This document shows positions 53,299 through 62,600 of a DNA stretch of 64,000 nt, piece by piece. Origin of the DNA: Nonomuraea sp. NBC_00507 (GTDB taxonomy: Bacteria; Actinomycetota; Actinomycetes; Streptosporangiales; Streptosporangiaceae); the NCBI RefSeq assembly GCF_036013525.1, contig NZ_CP107853.1:8680001-8744000 (forward strand), given 5' to 3'. The notes below the pieces were generated by a model, which was not told the DNA's origin, ran no database searches, and saw only the letters and a program-made list of their open reading frames with translations. Every line of letters begins with the position of its first letter. Position 1 is the first letter of the stretch. The translations under genes and the position numbers were made by a program.

Positions 53299-53391
53299 AA
53301 CGTCTCACTTGCCTCACCGGCGCCGACGTAGCTTATCGGCGAGGTTGACCAGGTCGGCGGCCTTGAGGCGGGGCATGATGCGGGGGGAGCT

Positions 53392-54411
53392 CTACCTCTG
53401 CACCGGCAACTCGCCGGAGCCGCGGACGATCAGGCGGGTGGGGACCAAGGATCTGCGGGCCTTGGACTTGTCGCCGTCCAGCCTGGCCAGCACCAGCTCC
53501 GCCGCCACCACCCCCATCCCCGCCGGGTCCTGGGCCACCACGGTCAGCGGCGGGTCCAGGCAGTCGGCCAGGGGCAGGTCGTCGAAGCCGACCAGGGCCA
53601 CGTCCTTCCGCCCCGATCGGGACAGGGCCACCACCGCGCCCATCGACGCCAGGTTGTTGCCGGCGAACAGGGCGGTCGGCGGGTCGGGGAGGGACAGCAG
53701 GCGCAGGGCGGCGAACTGGGCGGCCTCCTGGTCGTGGCCGGTTTCCACTAAGGCGCGGTCGAAAAGCAGGCCGGCGTGGTCGAGGGCGTCGCGATAGCCC
53801 TGGAAGCGTTCGCGGCGGGTGTAGAGGGTGGAGGGGAGGTCGCCGATGAAGCCGATTCTGCGGTGGCCGTGGGTGATGAGGTGCGCGACCCCGGCCCTGG
53901 CGCCCTCTCTGTTGGCGCTCACAACGCAGTCCGCCGTCAGGCCGACCGCGGGGCGGTCGAGGAAGACGATGGGCAGGCCGGCGACGCGTTCGGTGCGCAG
54001 GTGGCGGTGGTCGCTGGTGGCCGAGGGCACGACCATGAGGGCGCTCACCCGCCGGGCCAGGAACGTCGCGATGAGCGACTGCTCCAGGTCGGGCGTCTCG
54101 CTGGAGGAGCCGACGATGAGGGTGAGGCCGCGGGCGCGTACGACGCTCTCGACGCCGCCCGCGACCATGCCGAAGAACGGGTTGCCCATTTCGGGGATGA
54201 CCAGGCCGATCGCGGCGTCCCGCGCGCCGACGCGCATGTTGCGGGCCATCAGGTTGGGCTGGTAGCCCAGTTTCCTGACGGCTTCCATGACGCGTTCGCG
54301 GGTCTCGACGGCGACGGGGCCGTCGTCGTTGAGCACCCGCGAGACGGTCTTCGCCGTGACCCCGACCTCGCGGGCCACGTCTGTCATCGTCGGACGCCGC
54401 ATTTGAGCCAT
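53392..54411 (-). CDS. LacI-family transcriptional regulator
   Basis: 339 residues: HTH MTDVAREVGVTAKTVSRVLND, hinge NLMARNMRVG, then the ligand-binding core with VIPEMGNPFFG, LDRPAVG, HRRIGFIGD, ALFAGNNLASMG and VALVGFDDLPLADCL. The gene is last on the strand after the ABC transporter set, with 22 bp between its start and the ATPase stop. It probably represses the transporter and the divergent kinase by binding the adjacent palindromes at 57233-57264. Confidence 0.93.
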   Translation of the reverse strand: MAQMRRPTMTDVAREVGVTAKTVSRVLNDDGPVAVETRERVMEAVRKLGYQPNLMARNMRVGARDAAIGLVIPEMGNPFFGMVAGGVESVVRARGLTLIVGSSSETPDLEQSLIATFLARRVSALMVVPSATSDHRHLRTERVAGLPIVFLDRPAVGLTADCVVSANREGARAGVAHLITHGHRRIGFIGDLPSTLYTRRERFQGYRDALDHAGLLFDRALVETGHDQEAAQFAALRLLSLPDPPTALFAGNNLASMGAVVALSRSGRKDVALVGFDDLPLADCLDPPLTVVAQDPAGMGVVAAELVLARLDGDKSKARRSLVPTRLIVRGSGELPVQR

Positions 54412-54433
54412 GCTAGTGGCCGCCGATCATCCG

Positions 54434-55246
54434 TCAGGACAAGCCGATCGCCTCCGCCGCGCCCTTGTCCGCCACCACGGCCTTGCCCTCCGACACCTGG
54501 AGCGCCCCGGTCATGATGGCCACCACCTCGGCCATGCTGTGGTCGCCCGGCTTGATCTGGGCGACCCTGCGGCCGAGGCGCTGGACGTGGATGCGGTCGG
54601 CGATCTCGAAAACGTGCGGCATGTTATGGCTGATCAGCACGACCGGCGTGCCGCCGTCGCGGACCCGCTTGATCATGTCCAGGACCTGCCCGGACTCCTT
54701 GACGCCGAGGGCCGCGGTGGGCTCGTCCATGACGACGACGTGGGTGGCCCACGCCACGGCCCTGGCCACGGCCACGCCCTGCCGCTGCCCGCCGGACAGC
54801 GACTCGACCGGCTGGGTGAGCGAGCGCAGCCCGATCTTGAGCGAGGCCATGTGCTTGGCGGACTCCTCGCGCATGCGCTTCTTGTCGAGCATGCGGAAGA
54901 CGCTGCCGAGGATGCCCGGTTTGCGGAGTTCCCTGCCCAGGAACATGTTCGTCGCGATGTCGAGGGAGGCCGCGACCGCGAGGTCCTGGTAGACGGTCTC
55001 GATGCCGTGCCGGCGCGCGTCGATCGGGGAGCGCAGGCGCACCGGCTTGCCGTCGAGCATGATCTCGCCGGAGTCGGGCTGGAGCGCGCCGGTCAGGGCC
55101 TTGATCAGGCTGGACTTGCCGGCGCCGTTGTCGCCGATGACCGCGAGCACCTCGCCGGGCATCAGGTCGAAGTCGGCGCCGTCGAGCGCGGTCACGTGGC
55201 CGTATCGCTTGACCAGGCCGCGGGCCTGGAGCACCGGGGTGGTCAT
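54434..55246 (-). CDS. Sugar ABC transporter ATP-binding protein (single-domain)
   Basis: ATG 55244-55246, 270 residues. Walker A GDNGAGKSS, signature LSGGQRQGV, Walker B VVVMDEPTAALG and switch His in LISHNM. Unlike RbsA it has a single ATPase domain, as in FrcA-type fructose or pentose systems. The start lies within the last codon of the permease gene (overlap of four bases), so translation is coupled. Confidence 0.93.
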   Translation of the reverse strand: MTTPVLQARGLVKRYGHVTALDGADFDLMPGEVLAVIGDNGAGKSSLIKALTGALQPDSGEIMLDGKPVRLRSPIDARRHGIETVYQDLAVAASLDIATNMFLGRELRKPGILGSVFRMLDKKRMREESAKHMASLKIGLRSLTQPVESLSGGQRQGVAVARAVAWATHVVVMDEPTAALGVKESGQVLDMIKRVRDGGTPVVLISHNMPHVFEIADRIHVQRLGRRVAQIKPGDHSMAEVVAIMTGALQVSEGKAVVADKGAAEAIGLS

Positions 55247-56214
55247 CGGGTCCTCCTGCGGGAGAGCTGGTCGACGGCGACGGCGAGGATCACCAGGACG
55301 CCGGTGATGAGCGTCTGGTAAATCGACGGTACGCCCATCAGTTGCAGGCCGTTGCGGAACACCCCCACGATGAGGGCGCCCACCAGCGTGCCGATCACCA
55401 GGCCGCGCCCGCCGAACAGGCTCGTCCCGCCGAGCACGACCGCGGTGATGCTGTCGAGGTTGTCGGTCTGGCCGGCCTGCGGGTCGCCGACGCCGGTACG
55501 GGAGACGAGCAGCAGGGCCGCGATGCCGTACACGAGACCGGCGAGGGTGTAGATGCCCACGGTCAGCCGCCGCGTCCTGATGCCGGTCAGCCGGGCCACC
55601 TCGGGGCTGTTGCCGAGCGCGTACACGTGCCGGCCCCACGCCGTGGACCCGAGCAGGTACGCGAACAGCAGGAACAGCAGGATCGTCAGCAGGGACCCGT
55701 AGGTGACGTTGGTCTGCCCGACCTGGATCGTCTGCCCCAGGAACGTCAGCACCGGCGGCAGATCCGTGATCGTCTGCTCGTTGGAGTAGATGTGGGTGAG
55801 CGCGAAGACCACGTTCAGCATGCCCAGCGTCACGATGAACGGCGGCAACGAGATCTTCATCACCAGCAGCCCGTTGACCAGCCCGAACCCGGCGCACACG
55901 GCGAGCCCGGCGGCCACCGCGAGCAGCGGCGGCAGGCCGCTGTCGACGGCCAGCTTGGTCATCACGATCCCGCCGAACGCCATGATCGCGCCGCAGGCCA
56001 GGTCGATGCCCGCGGTGAGGATGATCAGGGTCTGCCCGATGGCGAGCGTGCCGACCACCATGACCTGCTGGATGATCAGCGAGAAGTTGGGGCCGGTGAG
56101 GAACTGAGGGCTGTTCAGCGCGAAGAACAGGCAGGCCAGCACAAGTGCGATCGCCGGGCCCGCGACCGGTGTCGAGATCAGGCGACGCGGCAGCGTCGCT
56201 TCCATGACGGCCAT
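55243..56214 (-). CDS. Sugar ABC transporter permease (RbsC/FrcC type)
   Basis: 323 residues with about ten helices, including LIILTAGIDLACGAIMAFGGI, the conserved AGIDL loop of this permease family, and AVVLGGTSLFGGRG. It transports a monosaccharide in a carbohydrate-uptake-2 system together with the ATPase and binding protein. Its stop overlaps the ATPase start; its start is 1 bp after the binding-protein stop. Confidence 0.93.
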   Translation of the reverse strand: MAVMEATLPRRLISTPVAGPAIALVLACLFFALNSPQFLTGPNFSLIIQQVMVVGTLAIGQTLIILTAGIDLACGAIMAFGGIVMTKLAVDSGLPPLLAVAAGLAVCAGFGLVNGLLVMKISLPPFIVTLGMLNVVFALTHIYSNEQTITDLPPVLTFLGQTIQVGQTNVTYGSLLTILLFLLFAYLLGSTAWGRHVYALGNSPEVARLTGIRTRRLTVGIYTLAGLVYGIAALLLVSRTGVGDPQAGQTDNLDSITAVVLGGTSLFGGRGLVIGTLVGALIVGVFRNGLQLMGVPSIYQTLITGVLVILAVAVDQLSRRRTR

Positions 56215-56215
56215 G

Positions 56216-57205
56216 TCAGCCCCAGCAGTTGGCCAGGCCGAAGGCCGTGTCCTTGGCCTCGACGCCGGTGACGGACTTGTCGGTGATCAGGGTGACGCCG
56301 GTGTCGGTGTAGCCGGAGGCCTTCTTGCCGGCCTTGGCGAACTCGGCCACCGCCTTCACGCCGTCCTCGGCCATCTTGAGCGGGTACTGCTGGCTGGTGG
56401 CGGCGATCTGGCCCGACTGCACGGCCTTGACGCCGGCGCAGCCGCCGTCCACGGAGACGATCAGCACGTCCTTCTCGCGGCCCTTGGCCTTCAACGCGGT
56501 GTACGCGCCCATCGCGGCGGGCTCGTTGATGGTGTAGACGAGGTTGATGTCAGGAGCCTTCTGCAGGCAGTTCTCCATCGCGGTCTGGCCCTTGGACTGG
56601 TCGCCCTGGGTGTCCTGGGAGCAGACGACGGACGGGTCGCCCGCCGGGACGCCGAACCCCTTGAGGAAGCCGTCATGCCTGAGCTGGCCGACCGTGACGC
56701 CTGGCGCCAGGTCCAGCGTGGCGATCTTGGCTGGCTTACCGGCCATGGCCGCCTTGGCGTACTGGCCGATCAGCTCGCCGGCCTTGAAGTTGTCGGTGGC
56801 GAACAGCGCGTCCGTGGCCTCCTGCGGCTCGGTGGGCGTGTCGAGGGCGATCACCAGGACGCCGGCGTCGCGGGCCTTCTTGATCGCCGGGACGATGGCC
56901 TTGGTGTCGCTCGGCGTGATGAGGATGCCCTTCACGCCGGCGGCGACCATGTTCTCGATCGCCGTGATCTGAGAGGCGTTGTCACCGTCGAACTTGCCCG
57001 CGGCGCTCATCAGCTCCAGACCGTTGGCCTGGGCGGACTTCTGCGCGCCCTCCTTCATCTTGACGAAGAACGGGTTCGTCTCGGTCTTGGTGATCAAGCC
57101 GACCTTGGGGGTGGTGGTGGCGGCGGTCTCGGTGCCGCCTCCGCCTCCGCAGCCGGTGACGAGGAGGGAGGTGATGAGCAGACCGGCCGACAGTTTTGCA
57201 TTCAT
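56216..57205 (-). CDS. Sugar-binding lipoprotein (FrcB/RbsB type)
   Basis: 329 residues. Lipobox LLVTGC with C19, then a Gly-rich linker and a type I periplasmic-binding fold: [55 protein letters not shown] and VSVDGGCAG. The NPFF and VIALDTP segments are typical of the fructose/ribose group. Two Cys in the C-lobe might form a disulfide. It is the first gene of the ABC operon and follows the operator pair. Confidence 0.93.
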   Translation of the reverse strand: MNAKLSAGLLITSLLVTGCGGGGGTETAATTTPKVGLITKTETNPFFVKMKEGAQKSAQANGLELMSAAGKFDGDNASQITAIENMVAAGVKGILITPSDTKAIVPAIKKARDAGVLVIALDTPTEPQEATDALFATDNFKAGELIGQYAKAAMAGKPAKIATLDLAPGVTVGQLRHDGFLKGFGVPAGDPSVVCSQDTQGDQSKGQTAMENCLQKAPDINLVYTINEPAAMGAYTALKAKGREKDVLIVSVDGGCAGVKAVQSGQIAATSQQYPLKMAEDGVKAVAEFAKAGKKASGYTDTGVTLITDKSVTGVEAKDTAFGLANCWG

Positions 57206-57232
57206 GAGCGGGTTCCTATCTCGGGGGATGCA

Positions 57233-57264
57233 ATGTCAACGATGACATATGTCAACGTTGACAT
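57233..57264. promoter_or_regulatory. Tandem LacI-type operators
   Basis: ATGTCAACGTTGACAT (57249-57264) is a perfect 16-bp palindrome and ATGTCAACGATGACAT (57233-57248), directly abutting it, differs at one base from that sequence. They sit in the 148-bp region between the divergent sugar-binding protein and kinase genes, near both promoters, so a single LacI regulator could control both directions. Confidence 0.8.
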
Positions 57265-57353
57265 CCGCCGTGCTGCGATGATGGACTCCCGTCCGAGAAA
57301 CGTCAATGCCCCCATGCCGTAACAAATCGGCAACGTGCTGGAAAGGCGGGCCT

Positions 57354-58304
57354 ATGAAGGCAGGCCAGATGATCGCTGTCCTGGGCGAATGCGTCGCCGA
57401 CGGCTTCACCGAACGGCACTCCGCCGGCGCGGATCCGGGTGGGCTGGCGTTGCGCGTGCTTCCCGGCGGCGGGCCCGCCAACACGGCCGTGGCCCTGGCC
57501 CGTCTCGGCACCCCCACGCGGTTCCTCGGCCGGATCTCGGGGGACGTGTTCGGCGGGCTGTTCCGGGAGCACCTCGCCTCCTCGGGCGTCGACCTGTCGG
57601 CATCCGTCGACGCCAAGGAGCCCAGCACCCTCGCCGTCGCCGCGCTGGACGCCGGGGGGCAGGCCGAATACACCTTCTACGCGGAGGGCACCGCCGACTG
57701 GCAGTGGACGCCGTACGAGCTGGACTCCGCCCTGCTCGGCGCGGCGGTATGCCTGCACACCGGCTCGCTCGCCCTGGCCAGGGAGCCTGGGCGGGCGGCG
57801 ATCGAGGAGTTCGCGCGGGCCGCCGCCGGGCACGCCACGATCTCCCTCGACCCGAACGTCCGCCCCACGCTCGCCTCCCGGGACGACTACCCGGTGGCCC
57901 GGTGGTGCGAGTGGGCCGACATCCTCAAGCTCAGCGACGACGACCTGGGATTCCTGGTGCCGGGCGTGACTCTGGCACGTGCCTGCGACGACTGGCACGA
58001 GGCCGGCGCCCGGCTCATCGTGATCACCAAGGGCGCGGCCGGCGCAGTGGTGTCGCTGGACGGCGAGCGCACGACCGTCCCGGCTCCCGAGGTCGACGTT
58101 GTGGACACGGTCGGCGCGGGCGACTCCTTCACGGCCGGCCTGCTGCACAGCCTCGGCTCCAAGGGGCTGCTCGGCGGCCGTCTCGGCAATCTCACGCTTG
58201 GTGCGGCGGTCGAGGCGGCGGAGTTCGCGGTGCGGGTGTCAGCGATGACGTGCTCGGTACCGGGTGCGAACCCACCGTGGGCGGACCAGCTCGCCGCTGT
58301 TTGA
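57354..58304 (+). CDS. PfkB-family carbohydrate kinase
   Basis: ATG 57354 behind GGAAAGGCGGG, 316 residues. Opening IAVLGECVADGFTE, the sugar-binding GGGPANTAVALARLG, and the catalytic motif DTVGAGDSFTAG with D257 as base. The enzyme phosphorylates a sugar such as fructose taken up by the divergent transporter. The paired operators lie upstream. It ends 6 bp before the convergent jetD stop. Confidence 0.93.
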   Translation: MKAGQMIAVLGECVADGFTERHSAGADPGGLALRVLPGGGPANTAVALARLGTPTRFLGRISGDVFGGLFREHLASSGVDLSASVDAKEPSTLAVAALDAGGQAEYTFYAEGTADWQWTPYELDSALLGAAVCLHTGSLALAREPGRAAIEEFARAAAGHATISLDPNVRPTLASRDDYPVARWCEWADILKLSDDDLGFLVPGVTLARACDDWHEAGARLIVITKGAAGAVVSLDGERTTVPAPEVDVVDTVGAGDSFTAGLLHSLGSKGLLGGRLGNLTLGAAVEAAEFAVRVSAMTCSVPGANPPWADQLAAV

Positions 58305-58310
58305 GCACGG

Positions 58311-59681
58311 TCAGGCGAGGTCGTCGAGCAGCTGTTCCGCGACCAGTTCCTCAGGGACGGCGAGGCCATGTGATCGCATGGCAGGGGCCAGTCCAGGATC
58401 CCAAGGCGCGTCCGTCACCCGACCAGGTGACAGGGTGCTGCCCTCCCCCAGAGCTCTCAGGTAGTCGGCCGTGGACATGCGCCACGGCTCGGCGCCCGTC
58501 TTGGCCATGGTGTAGGCGGCGATCCGCAGACCTTCGCCGTCGAAATCGCCGTGGTAGTGCAGCCTGGTGCCGGGCAGGGAGCGGAGCAGGCGGATGGCGG
58601 CGCTGTTGGGCCATCCGGAAGTGCACACCATGGGCGGGCACGACGTGCCGAAGCGCTGCTGGGCGAGCGCCAGGACGGACGGGTTCTCCACCACCCGCAC
58701 GTCGCGTTCCCGCAGCTCCAAGACGCTCTGCCGGAGCTGGGCGAGGGTGATGACGCTGGCCTGGCCGTCCCAGATCCGCAGGACCCTGGCCAGGGCGGAG
58801 TCACCGGCGGGCCGTAAGCCGGCGACCAGGACCGTCGTGGACAGGGCGTCGCAGGCCACGCCCGCCCGCTCCCACAGCGCCCGCCGGGCCTCGGCGCCCT
58901 CTGGCGCGGGCACGTCGTAGAGCGTCGACAGGGCCTTCAGCACCAGAGAGGACAGCCGGGTGCCGTCGTCCAGGGCGTGCGGGTCGCCGGTCACGTCGGC
59001 CGCGAGCGCCGCCAGCGGCCGGCCCGAGGCAGGTAGTGCGGTGAGCACGGCGAGGGTCTGGTGGAGGAGGTCGCGGCCGGCGCGGACGGCGGACAGGGCC
59101 AGCAGCGCCGGCTCGGCGGTGACCACCGGGTGGGTGGTGAACCAGTCCAGCAGTGCTTCGCGCTCCTGCCGCAGCTCGGCTCGCCGGCGCCTGCGGTCGT
59201 CGAGCGGGCCGATCAACGCCTCGGTGACGGCACGGACGTCGAGCCCGCCCAGCATGTCCTCAAGCCGGGCCACGTCGATGGTGGTCGACGGGCCCGGGTA
59301 GCGGTCGAGGCCGAGCAGGTCGGCCACGGCGGCCTGCTGCTCGTCCTCCAGGCCGGTGACTTTGACGCGGCTGACCTGGTGGCCGGAGGAGAGCCGCTCG
59401 TGCAGGGCCGCCCAGACGGGCCGCAACGCTGCCGCGCGCAGCCGCTCCGGGACGGCGGGCACATCATCGGGCAACCGATCGGCCGCGGTCCGGCCCAAGG
59501 CCGCCTCCCTGGCCCCCGGCAGATCCGATGCGGTCGGATCGGACACGGCTGGGCCGGAGGCGATCGGGTCGGACGTGATCGGGTCGGACACGGCCGGACC
59601 GGACACGGCTGGGCCGGAGGCGATCGGGTCGGACACGGCCGAGCCGGACACGGCCGGGTCGGCCGGGCCGGAGGGGGTCAT
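58311..59681 (-). CDS. jetD: JetD (TIGR02679), Wadjet nuclease/topoisomerase-like subunit
   Basis: 456 residues. The first 50 are Pro/Ser/Ala repeats; a helical middle domain follows (WAALHERLSSGHQVSRVKVTGLEDEQQ). The C-terminal DUF2399 domain is Toprim-like, with HYHGDFDGEGLRIAAY carrying the acidic DxD pair. In Wadjet systems JetD is the nuclease that cuts plasmid DNA after the JetABC condensin-like complex stops on it. The ATG overlaps the jetC stop as ATGA. The repeat at the N-terminus is unusual; family members are normally near 400 residues. Confidence 0.88.
   Translation of the reverse strand: MTPSGPADPAVSGSAVSDPIASGPAVSGPAVSDPITSDPIASGPAVSDPTASDLPGAREAALGRTAADRLPDDVPAVPERLRAAALRPVWAALHERLSSGHQVSRVKVTGLEDEQQAAVADLLGLDRYPGPSTTIDVARLEDMLGGLDVRAVTEALIGPLDDRRRRRAELRQEREALLDWFTTHPVVTAEPALLALSAVRAGRDLLHQTLAVLTALPASGRPLAALAADVTGDPHALDDGTRLSSLVLKALSTLYDVPAPEGAEARRALWERAGVACDALSTTVLVAGLRPAGDSALARVLRIWDGQASVITLAQLRQSVLELRERDVRVVENPSVLALAQQRFGTSCPPMVCTSGWPNSAAIRLLRSLPGTRLHYHGDFDGEGLRIAAYTMAKTGAEPWRMSTADYLRALGEGSTLSPGRVTDAPWDPGLAPAMRSHGLAVPEELVAEQLLDDLA
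59540..59675. repeat. Short in-frame repeats at the jetD N-terminus
   Basis: About 135 bp of degenerate 15-bp units code for SDPIAS/SGPAVS-like pentapeptide blocks immediately after the jetD start codon. They keep the frame open and do not overlap the conserved domains. Confidence 0.7.
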
Positions 59682-62600
59682 TCGGTCGCCACCGTACGGT
59701 AGCCGTTCCAGACGAAGCGGGCCGTCGTCACCGCGTCGTCGCCATCCCCCGTGATGAGCTGGTGGATCGCGATCCCGTCCAGCTCACGGTATTCGCACCA
59801 CTCGTGGTCGGATGTGAGCACGAGATCCAGCCCCAGATCCACCAGCAGCTCGAACACCTGCCCCCGATTCGTCCGGTCCACCCCCACGAAGACCTCATCC
59901 AGCAGGATGAACCGCGGGCACCCGGGATCGGTCTGATAGTGCGCGGCGACCGCGGCGAACAGCGGCAGGTGCAGCGCGATCGCCTTCTCCCCACCCGACA
60001 GCGCCCCGTGCAGCTTCCTGGTGAGATCCTGCCACCCCTGCCCGTCCCCGCGATCGAGCTTGACCATGAACCGGTGCCAGGCCGTGTAGTCGAGCACCTT
60101 CATCAGCTGGTCCTCCCAGCTCGCCGCGGAGTTGTCGGCCCGCGCCTCCTCCACCCGATCCCTGAAGAAGACGTAGAGGGCCTCCTTGTCGGCCTCGTTC
60201 AGCCCGGCCGGGTCGCGGAGCAGCAGGTCGCGGGCGGCCCGGGTGCCGGCGGACTGGGCCGGGTCCACCTGCCACACCAGCCGCACCGCCACCCGGGAGG
60301 CGGTGCGGACGCGTTCGAGGCGCTGGTTCATGCCCTCGACCAGCGCGGTGGCCTGCCTGATCCGGTCGGCGAGATGCCGCCGCGTGTCCCCGGCCAGCGT
60401 GCGATCGAACAGGTCCCGCTCCGCCTCCGTGATGTCCGAGCGCCGCTCGTCGCGCTCTTTGCGCAGCGCCGTGCTCAGCGCGGCCGCCCCGGCCCGGACA
60501 CCGGCGACGGTGGCCGTCAGGACCTGGACGTCGTCGTCGGGCGCCAGCTCCAGATCCGCCCGGTCGGCGAGGGTCTCCCTGGCGTGGTGGAAGGCGTCCT
60601 GCAGCCGGGCCTCGGCTTCCCTGACGTTCTTGTTCTCGTACGGCACCGCCGCCAGCCGCTCGGCCACGGCCCTGGCCGCCTCGAGCACCGCCCGCACCCC
60701 GGCGTCCGGGGCCAGCTCGACGGGCACCCGCGCGTCGTCGGGCAGGTGCCCGGCCGCCAGGCGGCGGAAACGTTCGGACACCGCCTCCCGTGCCAGGCCC
60801 GCCTCGGCGTGCTTGTCCTCGGCCGTGCCCAGCTCGCCCTTGAGCCGGCCCAGCCGGGCGTTGAGCTGGGCCAGGTCGTCGTGGATCGACTTGATGAGGC
60901 GGCGGCAGGCCTGGTGGGCGGTCTGGGTCGCGTGGAGCTGCTCGAGAACGTGCAGGTGCTCGACGCCGACGGTGGACTCGATGGCGGCCAGCCGCTCGGC
61001 CAGCACGACGGCGGCGGCCGCGGCCTCCTCGGCACGTTCGACGGCCCTTACCGCCAGGTCCTGGTATTCGCCGGCGGTCTCGGCGGCGGCGTCAGCGCGG
61101 TCGCGGGCGGTCCGGGCGTCGCCACGACGGTCGTGCCAGACGGCGCCCGTCGTCTCGGCGGTGCGGAGCGCCTCCTCAAGGTTGTCCAGCGCGGGCAGCG
61201 CGGTCGGGAGAGCGTGTCCCGCCGCCAGCTCGGTGAGCCGCCGCAGCGACCTGCCGGCCTCCTTCTCGCGCTCGTGCAGCCGGCCTTCCTGCGCCCGCAG
61301 CTGGTCCTCCAGCAGCGCCACCTTCTTCACCGCGCCGTCGAGGGCCTGGAGAGCCTCGGCGTAGGGTTTCCGGTCCGGCCTGCGCCGCAGCTCGGCGGCC
61401 AGCGTGTCGCGGTCGCCCGCGAGCACGGCGAGCAGGTGGTCGCAGTCGGCGATCAGGCCCGCGAGCTCGCTCAGCCGCTCGTCCAGCTCGGCGATGCGGC
61501 GGCGCCTGGCACGTTCGCGGGCGGCGGCGCCGATGTAGGAGGGCTCGGGCTTGACCCAGCGACCGGCGGCGGGGCCGAGCCGCCAGGTGCCGTCCGCGCC
61601 GATGACGGCGGGATGGTCGACGCCCATCGCGGTGGCCGCGAACGCGATGCCGGACAACACGGTGTCGGCCGGCGCCGGGGAGTCGGGCTCGGGGATCAGC
61701 ACGTGGGCCAGGCTGTAGGCGGGCGCGGGCCGTGACAACGCGGCCACGGCGAAGGCGTCGTGCTCGCCCGCGTCGAACCCGCCGTCGGGCAGCAGCCACA
61801 GGTCGAGCAGGCCCGCGGCCTCGAGTGCGGCCTCCACCCCGGCCTGGGCGACGAGGTCGATGCCGGATCTGAAGGCCACCGCCCGCCACAGCGGCGCGCC
61901 CGCGCGTCCGTCCCTCGCGGCGGGGGTACGGGTGTGCGGGGCAGGCGGCTCCAGCACTCCCTGCCCGTCGAGCCCCTCGCGTTCCCCGGCCAGCTCGGCG
62001 CGCTCGGCCATGAGCCCTTCGCGGAACGTCGTCAGCTCCTGCTCCCTGGCCGCCAGCCGGACGGCGGCCGTGGTGCGGGCCGTGCCGACCAACTCGTCGG
62101 CCTGCTCGAACCGGTCCACCAGGCCGGCCAGCTCATCGGGGTCGAGCCGGAGCTGGGTGCAGCCGCTCGCCCAGTCGGCCAGGGCGGCGGCCAGGTCGCG
62201 GGCGCGCTCGTCGCGGAGGCGTTCGGCCTGGTCGTGGGCCTGCTGGGCGGTGGCGAGGCCGTCTCTGGCCCGGTCACGGTCCTGCTCGGCGGCGGTGCGG
62301 CGGTTGATGGCCTCCTCGTGGGTCAGGGCCGCGGCCCTGACCTCCCTGATCTGGGCGGCACGGCTGGTCACGGCGGCCCGCAGCAGCTCCCGCGCGCGGC
62401 GCACGGCTTCCTCGCCGTCGCGCACGCTCTCCAGGGCGGCAGACGGCGGGGCGACTCCGAGTCGGTCGTCGCCGCCCGCCCCGGCGTCATCGCCGGCTCG
62501 AGGCCTGCGCGCGGCTTCGGCATGAGGGCTTTCGGGGCCGGACATGGATCTCCCGGCGCCACCGCCCCGGCCACTTTCGTCGCGAGAGGCGCCCTGCGTG

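Noticed and set aside
59762..61735. 657-codon plus-strand open frame
   Set aside because: Antisense to jetC, whose SMC-like motifs are clear; composition typical of a shadow.
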